Assembly: GCA_963668435.2 (NCBI GenBank) | Contig: CAXXSC010000008.1 | Location: 1,364,001 to 1,428,000, forward strand | Direction: 5' to 3' | From: G963668435 sp963668435 | GTDB lineage: Bacteria > Latescibacterota > Latescibacteria > Latescibacterales > Latescibacteraceae | Length of the DNA: 64,000 nucleotides | Part shown: piece after piece, positions 8,681 through 16,651 of the stretch | Position numbering within the stretch: position 1 is the stretch's first letter | How the letters are laid out: each line of letters opens with the position of its first letter | Made by a program: the position numbers and the translations under genes | Notes under the pieces: model-generated | Databases searched by the model: none | What the model was told of the DNA's origin: nothing | What the model saw: the letters and a program-made list of their open reading frames with translations, nothing else

Positions 8681-10297
8681 TTATTCCCGGACACCACATT
8701 TCGCGGCCCATGCGGTATAATCAGCCTTCAGCTCGCTTACCTTGTCCGCTTTCGCAGCCGACAGGTCATTCAGTTCGCTGCGATCGGCCTCGAGATCGTA
8801 GAGCTCCCCGCGGCCCTTATCTTTCGACACGAGTTTCCAGCGGCCTTTCCGGACAGCCTTGTTGTGCATGTGCTCCCAGAACAGGGCCTCATGGCTTTCC
8901 CGTTTAGTGCCGCGGAACAGCGGCGCAAGGCTTTTCCCTTCGAGCGGCGTAATATCCCGCCCCCCGGCTGTCGATGGGTAATCGGCACCCGCAAGGTCGC
9001 AGCAGGTTGCCATTATATCGACAATATGACCAACTTCATGGTCTATTGCGCCTTTTCGCGCGATACCTTTCGGCCAGCAGGCGATCAGCGGCGTTGCAAT
9101 ACCGCCCTCATGCACCCAGTGCTTGAACATGCGGAATGGTGTGTTGCTCGCGTTGGCCCAGGAGCGCCCGTAACTCATGTATGAATCCACGCCGCCCGGC
9201 GGCAGTCCGTTGTTCCTGTTGTCGAACCCAAGCGGTCCGCCCTCGTGACAACCACCGTTATCGGACAGGAAAAGCACGAGCGTGTTGTCGTCCTTGCCCA
9301 GAGACTTGAGCGTTTGCAGTATACGGCCGATACCCTGGTCCATGCGGTCGATCTGGGCGGCATAAACCGCCATCTTGAGCGCCATCAGCTCTTTGTCATC
9401 GACCTCATCCCATCTGGCGGCCTCGTTATCGAGGGGTGAAAGCGGCCAGGAATCATCGATAATCCCGAGCTCTTTCATGCGCTGATATCTGCGTTCCCTG
9501 AGAAGTTCCCAGCCCTCGCTGTATTTACCGCGATACTTATCGATGTCCTCGGGCGGCGCGTGAAGAGGCCAGTGCGGCGCGGTATAGGCCACATACATGA
9601 AAAACGGCTTGTCAGACTCCGTGTCGTTCTTCAGAAATTCGACAGCATGATCGGAGATAGCGTCTGTGAGGTAAAAGCCCTCTTTCGGCGGCGTCCAGGG
9701 ATCACCGTCCAGCGCCATCTGACGGGTGACACCCTCGGCTTTCGCCTTCGTGATATCGAAATAGTTGGCACCGCCGCTGATGAGGCTGAAAGAGCGGTCG
9801 AATCCACGGTCGACCGGCCAGTGGGGACGGGCTTCGCCGACATGCCATTTCCCTGACATGAGCGTTGTATAATCCGCCGTCTTCATGACCTCGGCGATGG
9901 TCAGGCAGTTGTCGTTCAGGAAGCCCTGATAGGGGCCGGGAGCACCGTTATCGACACCGCCGATATTGACCATGCCGCCCACGCCCGCCTGATGCGGATA
10001 GAGCCCCGTGAGCAGTGACGCGCGTGTCGGGCAGCAGCGTGCGGCATTATAGAACTGCGTAAAGCGGATACCGTCATCGGCAAGGCTGTCGATATTAGGT
10101 GTCCTGATCTCGGAACCGTAACAGCCGATATCTGAATAACCCATGTCATCGGCCATGATAAGCAGGATATTCGGCGGTTTGGCTTGCGCCGATTCAGTTT
10201 TCTCAGGAGACGGGCTGCCGCATGCGGACATCGCAAGGCCTGACATCCCTGCAATCGCCGTTTTCATAAAACAACGTCTATTGACTGCCTGTATCAT
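8681..10297 (-). CDS. Tat-exported arylsulfatase (Cys-type), paralogue of the adjacent sulfatase
   Basis: Second member of a tandem sulfatase pair. The N-terminus (VNRRCFMKTAIAGMSGLAMSACGS) has a Tat twin-Arg and a lipobox MSAC. LLIMADDMGYSDIGCYG supplies metal ligands and C88-C-P-T-R is the formylglycine motif. APHWPLHAP and LFLSDNGGCHEGGP are conserved active-site blocks. The shared motifs and tail (LYDLEADRSELNDL) indicate tandem duplication with the 6886-8637 gene, while the internal loops differ, so the substrates may differ too. Length is 538 aa. The start is supported by GATGGAA directly upstream. The deacetylase gene ends 82 nt upstream on the same strand, consistent with one operon: deacetylase, two sulfatases, then abi, maturase and the third sulfatase. 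Confidence 0.92.
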   Translation of the reverse strand: MIQAVNRRCFMKTAIAGMSGLAMSACGSPSPEKTESAQAKPPNILLIMADDMGYSDIGCYGSEIRTPNIDSLADDGIRFTQFYNAARCCPTRASLLTGLYPHQAGVGGMVNIGGVDNGAPGPYQGFLNDNCLTIAEVMKTADYTTLMSGKWHVGEARPHWPVDRGFDRSFSLISGGANYFDITKAKAEGVTRQMALDGDPWTPPKEGFYLTDAISDHAVEFLKNDTESDKPFFMYVAYTAPHWPLHAPPEDIDKYRGKYSEGWELLRERRYQRMKELGIIDDSWPLSPLDNEAARWDEVDDKELMALKMAVYAAQIDRMDQGIGRILQTLKSLGKDDNTLVLFLSDNGGCHEGGPLGFDNRNNGLPPGGVDSYMSYGRSWANASNTPFRMFKHWVHEGGIATPLIACWPKGIARKGAIDHEVGHIVDIMATCCDLAGADYPSTAGGRDITPLEGKSLAPLFRGTKRESHEALFWEHMHNKAVRKGRWKLVSKDKGRGELYDLEADRSELNDLSAAKADKVSELKADYTAWAAKCGVRE

Positions 10298-10379
10298 ATT
10301 CCATCATTTCCCCACGATTACAATTTCAGTTACCCGCACTGCCGAAAACAATCCGAGCCGGATAGAAACGTGCGCGATA

Positions 10380-11249
10380 CTATTGCCCCGTCAGTTCATC
10401 GTGCATCTCGCGGTAATTCGTCAGCTTGATACCCCGTTTCATGATAATGGATTTGAGCTCGATACTGGTAACAACCTCTGTAATTTCCGCCCGGTGCTTG
10501 CCGACTGTGCCGTCCGTATAGATGGAAACCGGATTTGTGTGTATCAGCACCTCATGTTCCGGCGAATCGATTCCCGGATGGCAGACCCAGCAGTAAAGAC
10601 CGGGCTCAAGCCCCGAAAGCAGCTCGACAGTATGAGCTATTTTCGTCCCGAGTTTAACTTTTGAAATACTCATGTTTTTCTCGCCATTAAAACCTGAAAC
10701 CGGCACATTGTAATCCCTGCCCAGGCGCTCCATCAGCTCTCTGCCGCCCGGAATTTTGGAAACAGCACCGTAATGGTTGTCGATATAGGAGACCTCGATC
10801 CCGCGTTTGAGCGCGAGATCGATCTGTGCGCGAAGCTCATCCTCGACCTCCTCTATTTTCGGATTGTGGGCATTCAGCTCGTCAGGCGAGGTATACAGGT
10901 AACCGTCCTCGTCGACAATAGAGGAGACTTTGTCCCAGGGAAGGACCGGACGCCAGCGATAGCCCTGCCATTCACCGACGATCGTGAGATGGACACCGAT
11001 ACACCAGCCGGGATTTTTTGCACACATTTCGGCGGCGGCCTCGAACCAGGGAGCACAGGTTTGAATCCCACTGCAGGAAAGGGAGCCGTTATTGAACGAT
11101 TTTTCGATAGCTTCCAGCGAGCCCTGTGTCATACCGAAATCATCGCCGCGAATGATAAGCCGGATATCGCTGTCATTCTGAGTGTGAACTGTGCTGCTGA
11201 GAATAGAGAGGAGAAAGAAAAAACTGAGGAGGCTGCGAAAATATCTCAT
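10380..11249 (-). CDS. Secreted ChbG/YdjC-family carbohydrate deacetylase
   Basis: Probably removes N-acetyl groups from amino-sugar oligosaccharides. The signal peptide (RYFRSLLSFFFLLSILSSTVHTQ) places it in the periplasm, unlike the cytoplasmic ChbG of enterics. Metal-site features of the family are present: R-G-D36-D37-F-G near the start of the mature protein, the GVHLTI block, DNHYG, and HPGIDSPEHE toward the C-terminus. The ATG at 11249 directly precedes the hydrophobic segment; six extra codons upstream are open. The genes downstream are the tandem sulfatases, so the enzyme fits removal of acetyl groups from sulfated N-acetylated glycans. The assignment to the family is good; the substrate is inference. 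Confidence 0.85.
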   Translation of the reverse strand: MRYFRSLLSFFFLLSILSSTVHTQNDSDIRLIIRGDDFGMTQGSLEAIEKSFNNGSLSCSGIQTCAPWFEAAAEMCAKNPGWCIGVHLTIVGEWQGYRWRPVLPWDKVSSIVDEDGYLYTSPDELNAHNPKIEEVEDELRAQIDLALKRGIEVSYIDNHYGAVSKIPGGRELMERLGRDYNVPVSGFNGEKNMSISKVKLGTKIAHTVELLSGLEPGLYCWVCHPGIDSPEHEVLIHTNPVSIYTDGTVGKHRAEITEVVTSIELKSIIMKRGIKLTNYREMHDELTGQ

Positions 11250-11505
11250 GGATGTTGCCTTTCGCAAAATTCATTTTTGTCGAATGCTTTCCTGCTTGAG
11301 AACAGCTCTAATAATTCCATTTAGCGGTGAGCGTGTCTTTCGACGCCTGACATTGTTCATGGAATCATGACGTATCTTACTGATAAGCCACAACTTCCAC
11401 TATCCTACCAGATCACCGGAACACATCAACCACGTTTTTCAGCGAATTATTAGAGGCACCCTTGAATATTGCGTTCTTGAAACGGCGAAGTAAAGCACTT
11501 TCCGT

Positions 11506-12645
11506 TCAATATATCTTGAATTTTGCGAGCATCCCGTCAAGACCACCGTTTTTCAGATCTTTTTTCCATGTAGTTCCGAGTCCGAGATGATGCATCAGGT
11601 CACGGTCCCCGAAATAGACATAGGCTTCCGAACCCCCGCACCTGCTCTTGAGAAAATCACCGAAAGCCCGGTAAAGCCCCGTGACATCGTTGCTTTTGCC
11701 GAGCCTGATTCCATAGGGAGGATTGGTTATTATCACACTGTCCGGCAATCCCGGATGATCCCTGAAATCGAAACGGTCGAGTTTCACGTTTTTGCCGCCG
11801 GGAAGCTTTGCCAAGTTCCCGCGGGCAACCTCGACCGCCCGTCCGGAAATATCACTGCCCGAAATGAGCCCATCGGGAAGCGTTTTCATCGCTTTTTGGG
11901 CTGCCTTTTTTTCAGCGTTCCAGATTGATTTATTGAAATCGGGCAGACGTTCAAACCCAAAACTGCTGCGCAGGATGGATGCAGGCATCCCGGCATAGCG
12001 GATCATGGCCTCGGCAAGCAGGGTGCCCGAGCCACACATCGGATCATGCAGCGGACGGGCGCCGTCCCATTCTGTAAGCCTGACAATAGCCGCAGCCAGC
12101 GTTTCCTGCATGGGCGCCTCGAGGCCCTCGCCACGGTAACCCCGCCGGTGAAGCGATCCGCCGGAGCAGTCGATGGAGATCACCGCCTTGTTACCCTGGA
12201 TGTGCAGATTGATCCAGAGATCGGGATTCCTGGTGTCGACACTGGGCCGTCGGCCAGTTTCCTCGCGGAAATAATCGACGAGAGCGTCCTTGAGTTTCAG
12301 CGCCGCGTACTGGGAATGGCTGATACGGCTGTTGGCCACCGTGGCAAAAACCGCGAATGTCATGTCCACGGTCATGAAATCACGCCACTTGATCTTTCGG
12401 GCGGTATTGTAGAGATAACGATCGCTGTGGCAGTCGAAACTTATGATGGGGGCAAGTACGCGAGACACAAGCTGAGAGCGGTAATTCACCGCATAGAGGC
12501 ATCGCTTGTCAGCACGGAAATAGCTGCCGCGAAATGATTTTTTTATGTGGGAGGCGCCGAGTTCACTTAGCTCCCCGGCGACGATTTTTTCCATGCCATC
12601 TGCATGTTGGGCATAAAAACGCCCGTTTTTCTGGTAGCTGTACAT
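11506..12645 (-). CDS. THUMP-domain class I rRNA N2-guanine methyltransferase (RlmL/YpsC type)
   Basis: Methylates guanosine in RNA, most likely 23S rRNA, using S-adenosylmethionine. Residues ~10-160 form a ferredoxin-like plus THUMP RNA-binding region (YAQHADGMEKIVAGELSELG). The Rossmann methyltransferase half has DPMCGSGTLLAEA (motif I region) near residue 200 and the N6/N2-methylase signature NPPYGIRLG near residue 315. The length of ~380 aa matches the single-domain YpsC/RlmL-N type without the RlmK half found in E. coli. The start at 12645 is an ATG with only weak ribosome-site sequence. It stands alone between two intergenic gaps. Confidence 0.88.
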   Translation of the reverse strand: MYSYQKNGRFYAQHADGMEKIVAGELSELGASHIKKSFRGSYFRADKRCLYAVNYRSQLVSRVLAPIISFDCHSDRYLYNTARKIKWRDFMTVDMTFAVFATVANSRISHSQYAALKLKDALVDYFREETGRRPSVDTRNPDLWINLHIQGNKAVISIDCSGGSLHRRGYRGEGLEAPMQETLAAAIVRLTEWDGARPLHDPMCGSGTLLAEAMIRYAGMPASILRSSFGFERLPDFNKSIWNAEKKAAQKAMKTLPDGLISGSDISGRAVEVARGNLAKLPGGKNVKLDRFDFRDHPGLPDSVIITNPPYGIRLGKSNDVTGLYRAFGDFLKSRCGGSEAYVYFGDRDLMHHLGLGTTWKKDLKNGGLDGMLAKFKIY

Positions 12646-12772
12646 CGATTGTCCCGGTTAGAAAAAAACATACGGTCCGAGTTGAACCGTATTGCGATCA
12701 GGACATAAATATACATCAACATTGCCGATAAAAAAAGGCGTATGTGGAATGGCAAGGGTGTGACTGCTGCCA

Positions 12773-13243
12773 TCAACCGTACAGATCGAGGATGTTGCTG
12801 CCAGAAGACTCGACACCGCTGAACAGGGCGCTCGCCGCTGATAACGACATCCTGCTCGCCGCCATCACGAGTTCGAGATTCGCGGCATCACTGCTGTCGC
12901 TTGTCTCACTGCTCTCTGTGTCAGCACCGCTTTCAGACGAAGCAATCGACGTGTCGATATTCGACAGACCGATAGAATACAAGGAGTTGGAACTTGTACT
13001 GCCTGAATCCGCCGCAAGCGCCGCAGCAAGCGAGGAATACTGGGCCGAATAGATACCGCTCGAACTATCGCTGTCGCTGTCAGTGAGAAGGCTGGTGTCG
13101 ATACTGGAGGTGTACGAATCGGCAATCTGATCGAAAACAGCGTCGATTTTACTGCTGCCCGATGAAGAAAGAGTCGAATCCGAAAACAGGGAACTTGTCA
13201 TCTGAAGCCTGCTCAGGCTCGTTGACACAAGAAGGTCGCTCAT
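12773..13243 (-). CDS. Serine-rich low-complexity small protein, unknown function
   Basis: I do not recognise the family. The frame encodes 156 residues of which I count about 49 as Ser, with Asp, Ala and Leu making up much of the rest. It has no Cys, His, Trp or Pro and a single Lys. AAGGGAAAAGAG stands just upstream of the ATG at 13243, which argues for real translation. There is no signal peptide or membrane helix. The central region is Ser/Asp/Ser rich (SDSDSSSG) and the ends are more amphipathic (SRLQMTSSLF, NLELVMAASRM), which suggests helices flanking a disordered acidic linker. It is flanked by the methyltransferase and the two-component genes, and a cluster of palindromic repeats lies directly upstream. 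An uncharacterised secreted or surface-associated protein is possible. Confidence 0.6.
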   Translation of the reverse strand: MSDLLVSTSLSRLQMTSSLFSDSTLSSSGSSKIDAVFDQIADSYTSSIDTSLLTDSDSDSSSGIYSAQYSSLAAALAADSGSTSSNSLYSIGLSNIDTSIASSESGADTESSETSDSSDAANLELVMAASRMSLSAASALFSGVESSGSNILDLYG

Positions 13244-13359
13244 AGTCTCTTTTCCCTTATAGTGGATAACGATCGAATTACTGATGCCGGACTGGCCTTA
13301 CATGTATACTATCGGCAGCTGCTTCAAAAACTTTAGCGTTTTTTGAAATAACACATTTA

Positions 13360-13390
13360 AATGAACAACCCCGGATTGAAATCCGGGGTA
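13360..13390. repeat. REP-like hairpin repeat, copy 1
   Basis: A 31-nt unit containing the hairpin ACCCCGGATT-GA-AATCCGGGGT. A second copy at 62581-62611 matches at 28 of 31 positions by direct comparison, including the flanking AATGAAC. It is intergenic and not followed by a T-run, so it behaves more like a dispersed palindromic element than a terminator. Confidence 0.6.
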
Positions 13391-13399
13391 TTAAAATCA

Positions 13400-13529
13400 G
13401 CCCCCTAACCCCGTCCCTCGCGCTTTCGCGGCTCTACGTGTCCCCCATAGGGGGCAAGGGAGTATCGATTCTTCTTGCGCTCGTGCCCCCTATGGGGGAA
13501 GGATGTCACGGAGTGACAGGAAGGGGGCC
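13400..13529. repeat. Large imperfect inverted repeat with internal hairpins (MITE-like)
   Basis: The core is a perfect 16-bp inverted repeat, TCCCCCATAGGGGGCA at 13441-13456 and its complement at 13484-13499. Outside it, GCCCCCT on the left pairs with AGGGGGC on the right. Each arm holds its own small hairpin (CGCGCTTTCGCG on the left, TGTCACGGAGTGACA on the right). No open frame with protein-like sequence lies inside. The architecture resembles non-autonomous palindromic elements spread in many environmental genomes. It sits between the serine-rich gene and the sigma-54 activator gene; the remainder of the 13244-13589 gap holds only REP copy 1. Confidence 0.6.
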
Positions 13530-13589
13530 GGAAAAACATGTTTAACCCCGGAGCAAGCTACGAGTAATTCTTTTGATTAAAGAAGCGCT

Positions 13590-14954
13590 TTACTCGATTC
13601 CGTACTGGCGCATTTTGTTGAACAGAGTCTTCCGGCTGATCTTGAGCGCCTCCGAGGTTTTCGTCTTGCTCTGACGGTATTTGCTGAGGAAACGGCAGAT
13701 AATTTCGCGCTCCCGCTGTTCGGTCCGGTCGTTCATATACGTCTCCAGCCCCATAGACTCGATTTGTGAATCCTGCTCGTTCAGCGCCCTGAGACGCATG
13801 GGAAGGTCGGCGAGCTTTATACTGTTCCCGGCGGCGACAATCATGGCGCTCTGGATGGCGTTCTCGAGATCGCGGACATTGCCCGGCCAGGAATGCTGTT
13901 CGAGGACATTCATGGCATCAGCGGTCACATTATCGACAGAAAGGCCCAGCTTCCTGTTGTACTTACCGATGAAATGCTCAACAAGCAGCGGGATATCCTC
14001 GCGGCGTTCCCTCAGCGGCGGCAGTGTAATCGTGAATACGTTCAGGCGATAGAGAAGGTCGATACGGAAACGTTTTTCCGCGACCTCCTTTTCGAGGTCC
14101 TTGTTGGTTGCCGCGATGATACGAATATCGACAGGGATTGCCTCTTTCCCGCCGATCCGGGTGACATGGTGTTCCTCGAGAACCCTGAGGAGTTTCACCT
14201 GGGCATCGAGCGGAAGCTCACCGATCTCATCGAGCAAAAGCGTGCCGCCGGAAGCCCGTTCGAAACTGCCAATTTTCTGCTCTTTCGCGTCGGTGAAAGC
14301 ACCGGCCTCATGCCCGAACAGTTCGCTTTCGATGAGCTGCATCGGGATGGCGCCGCAGTTGATCGACACCAGCGTATCGTTTTTACGCCCGCTGTTATAG
14401 TGGATAGCCCGGGCGACAAGCTCTTTGCCGGTACCGCTTTCCCCCTGAATGAGAACGGTGGCACCGGTTGCGGAAACACGGCTGATCTGCTCGAACACTT
14501 TCCGCATGGGCGCGCTCTGGCTGATAATGTTATCAAAACGGTATTTCTCATCGAGTTCGCCGCGAAGCTGTTTCAGCTCACGCTTGAGCGCCGAATGCTC
14601 CAGCGCCCGTCTCACGGTCAGAAGGAGCTCGTCGTTATCGAAGGGTTTGGCGAGATAATCGTAGGCACCTTTTTTGATCGCCTCCACCGCGAGCGGAATG
14701 GAACCATAGGCGGTCAGGATCAGCACGGTATGGGACGGATCGCGTTCAAGAAGCCGTTCCATGGTCTCAATACCGTTGAGCCCCGGCATGTTCTGGTCCA
14801 TGATAACAAGATCGGATTCAGCGGTTCCGGAGCTGTCAAGCGCCTCCTGGCCGCAGGCCGCTGTCGAAACCTGATAGCCTTCATCCAGAAGGATTTCCTT
14901 CAGGATCGTCCTGATACCGTCCTCGTCATCGACAATCAATATTCTCGGCTGCAT
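13590..14954 (-). CDS. NtrC-family sigma-54-dependent response regulator
   Basis: Activates transcription from sigma-54 promoters when phosphorylated. Residues 1-120 form a receiver domain with phospho-acceptor D53 (LVIMDQNMPGLNG), TAY and K103. The AAA+ domain has Walker A GESGTGKE at 171-178, the sigma-54 contact loop written GAFTDA at 218-223 (canonical GAFTGA), and Walker B GGTLLLDEIGELP. The C-terminal Fis-type helix-turn-helix is TSEALKISRKTLFNKMRQYG. The kinase gene ends 37 nt upstream, so the two are almost certainly one operon. Divergent from them, a sigma-54 promoter-like sequence stands before the tolC/ABC operon, so that operon is the best candidate target. The length of 454 aa is normal for the family. 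Confidence 0.95.
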   Translation of the reverse strand: MQPRILIVDDEDGIRTILKEILLDEGYQVSTAACGQEALDSSGTAESDLVIMDQNMPGLNGIETMERLLERDPSHTVLILTAYGSIPLAVEAIKKGAYDYLAKPFDNDELLLTVRRALEHSALKRELKQLRGELDEKYRFDNIISQSAPMRKVFEQISRVSATGATVLIQGESGTGKELVARAIHYNSGRKNDTLVSINCGAIPMQLIESELFGHEAGAFTDAKEQKIGSFERASGGTLLLDEIGELPLDAQVKLLRVLEEHHVTRIGGKEAIPVDIRIIAATNKDLEKEVAEKRFRIDLLYRLNVFTITLPPLRERREDIPLLVEHFIGKYNRKLGLSVDNVTADAMNVLEQHSWPGNVRDLENAIQSAMIVAAGNSIKLADLPMRLRALNEQDSQIESMGLETYMNDRTEQREREIICRFLSKYRQSKTKTSEALKISRKTLFNKMRQYGIE

Positions 14955-14991
14955 TGATCTTCCCTGTATTGCTATGTTGATCGTTAACGTT

Positions 14992-16263
14992 CTATTGTGT
15001 CAGAGGCAGTGAAATGGTGACCCGCGTTCCGTGGTCCTCATCACCTGTCCGGCTGTCAATCTCGATTTCGCCACCGTGCTTGTGAACGATGCCATAGGAG
15101 ATGGAAAGCCCGAGCCCGGTGCCGTTGGCCTTGGTGGTGAAAAACGGGTCGAAAAGGTGCTCCATGTTTTCCCGCGGGATGCCCGGCCCTGTGTCGAGGA
15201 ACTCGATATGAAACATATCGCCATTCTGCATGGTTTCATTGCCCCGGCGCTTTTCATCTATGGTGATCCTGAGATCGCCGCCGTCGCACATCGCCTGAAT
15301 TCCGTTCATAATGATGTTGAGAAAGACCTGTTTGAGCTGCGACGAATCGGCGACAATATCCTGTGAACGGGCATTACAGACAAGCTCGATGTTGATATTG
15401 TTCTTGTTCGCTGTCGTGGATACGAGCTGAAGGGTGTCCCGGAAAAGTTTTTCCAGCGCGACTTTCTCGAAATGAAGGCTCCCCGGTTTAGAAAACGATA
15501 ACAGGCCCTCGATAATGGCATTAATCCTGTCGACCTCCTTAATCACCTCGGTGACAAGAGTACGGCTTCTTTCATTCTCCAGGTCTTTCTGTATATACTG
15601 AATGGAACTCCTGATCGAGGTCAGCGGATTGCGTATCTCGTGAGCCGCACCTGCCGCGATCTGACCGATAGTCGCCAACCTGTCAGCGCGGTACATTTTC
15701 TTGATACGGGCGTTCTGCTGACGATAAAGATAGGCATTTTCAAAGGCGAACGCCGCCTGCCTGAGAAGTGTATTCAGGAGTTCGATCTCCTCGCCGCTGA
15801 ATGATTCGCCGTCACGTTTCGGCCCGAGACAGACCAGCCCGATCACACGGTTCATCACGAAAAGCGGGAAGATGAGATCGACTCCGGCCTCGGCAAGAAT
15901 AGTCTGCTCCCGCTCGTTGAAATAGTCAAACACTGAAGAGTTACCGGGAATCAGGAGGTAGCGGTTATTGACTGTGAACCATCGGCACAGGGGATCGTCC
16001 GGAAACAGGTGGTACTTCCTGTCCGGATCGGGCTCGAATCCGCGTGACTCGGCAAGCTCCTGGCGGTTCAGGTCAGCATTTATCAGGTAGATCAGGATAG
16101 TATCGACCGAGATGAGCTCGCGGATTTTCGCTATCACATTGTCCTTGAGCTGTTCGATATCGATAATCAGGGTCAGAGAGCGACTGAACTCGGCAAACTC
16201 CCCACTGAAATCCTGCTGCTTTTTCCTGAACAGCTTTTGAAATAAGCGCTGCGGCATAATCAA
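14992..16263 (-). CDS. Soluble GAF-domain sensor histidine kinase, partner of the NtrC-type regulator
   Basis: Autophosphorylates on His and passes phosphate to the adjacent activator. Residues ~25-185 are a GAF-like sensor (LIIDIEQLKDNVIAKIRELI, VIGLVCLGPKRDGESFS). HisKA carries the acceptor His in AAGAAHEIRNPLTSIRSS (about residue 208). The HATPase part has IIMNGIQAM, EFLDTGPGIP and FTTKANGTGLGLSI. No transmembrane helix is present, so it senses a cytoplasmic signal. The start is ambiguous: AGGGG lies 5 nt from a TTG at 16263 and 11 nt from an ATG at 16257; the difference is two residues. The 388 bp upstream are shared with the divergent tolC operon. Confidence 0.93.
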   Translation of the reverse strand: MIMPQRLFQKLFRKKQQDFSGEFAEFSRSLTLIIDIEQLKDNVIAKIRELISVDTILIYLINADLNRQELAESRGFEPDPDRKYHLFPDDPLCRWFTVNNRYLLIPGNSSVFDYFNEREQTILAEAGVDLIFPLFVMNRVIGLVCLGPKRDGESFSGEEIELLNTLLRQAAFAFENAYLYRQQNARIKKMYRADRLATIGQIAAGAAHEIRNPLTSIRSSIQYIQKDLENERSRTLVTEVIKEVDRINAIIEGLLSFSKPGSLHFEKVALEKLFRDTLQLVSTTANKNNINIELVCNARSQDIVADSSQLKQVFLNIIMNGIQAMCDGGDLRITIDEKRRGNETMQNGDMFHIEFLDTGPGIPRENMEHLFDPFFTTKANGTGLGLSISYGIVHKHGGEIEIDSRTGDEDHGTRVTISLPLTQ

Positions 16264-16474
16264 TCAAGCCCCTGAAAATATCTGTGAACATGTTCCAGCC
16301 CGGCATGTTCAGACAGTGGGAAAAACATGCCAATCCGGCCATTTACACCCGTATACTACACATTCCATTCCCCTTATACAAGGCATTACTGCAATTGCCC
16401 CGCTATTTCGCATTCGCCGCTTTCAAATGAGTACAGCGACAAGGTCAAACAGACGGAACATGAAAATGCCGACT

Positions 16475-16492
16475 TGGGTAAACGTTTACCCA
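16475..16492. promoter_or_regulatory. Perfect 18-bp palindrome, probable activator or repressor site
   Basis: The sequence TGGGTAAACGTTTACCCA is its own reverse complement. Its centre is about 130 bp upstream of the start point expected from the sigma-54-like promoter at 16589, the usual distance for an NtrC-type enhancer site. The motif also resembles LacI/CcpA-family operators (TGG..AACG..CCA), but no LacI-type gene is encoded in this window. The rest of the 16264-16651 region shows only short repeated half sites (GAACATG and GTTTAC) and the promoter listed separately. Confidence 0.55.
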
Positions 16493-16588
16493 TTTATGGC
16501 GATTTGAATACAATCAGTTTACGGCCTGTAATGTATTCATAAGCCACAATCGCATAAAACACAACCCGTTACCGACAACGTAAGATGC

Positions 16589-16604
16589 TGGCACAATAAT
16601 CGCT
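16589..16604 (+). promoter_or_regulatory. Sigma-54 (-24/-12) promoter-like sequence before the tolC operon
   Basis: TGGCAC, five bases, then TCGCT. The invariant GG and GC pairs have the spacing of the sigma-54 consensus TGGCAC-N5-TTGC. The -12 box has one deviation (TCGC for TTGC). It predicts a transcript start near 16614-16616, about 37 nt before the tolC ATG. The neighbouring divergent gene pair encodes a kinase and a sigma-54 activator, which strengthens the reading. Confidence 0.6.
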
Positions 16605-16651
16605 TTTACACTGTGGCAGTTACACGATCTACCATTTCACGGGAGACAGGA

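Noticed and set aside
13893..14957. Plus-strand frame of 354 codons opposite the NtrC-type regulator
   Set aside because: Antisense shadow of a gene with intact receiver, AAA+ and HTH motifs.
16316..16542. Short plus-strand frames upstream of tolC
   Set aside because: They overlap the regulatory region, lack ribosome sites and would contain the palindrome.
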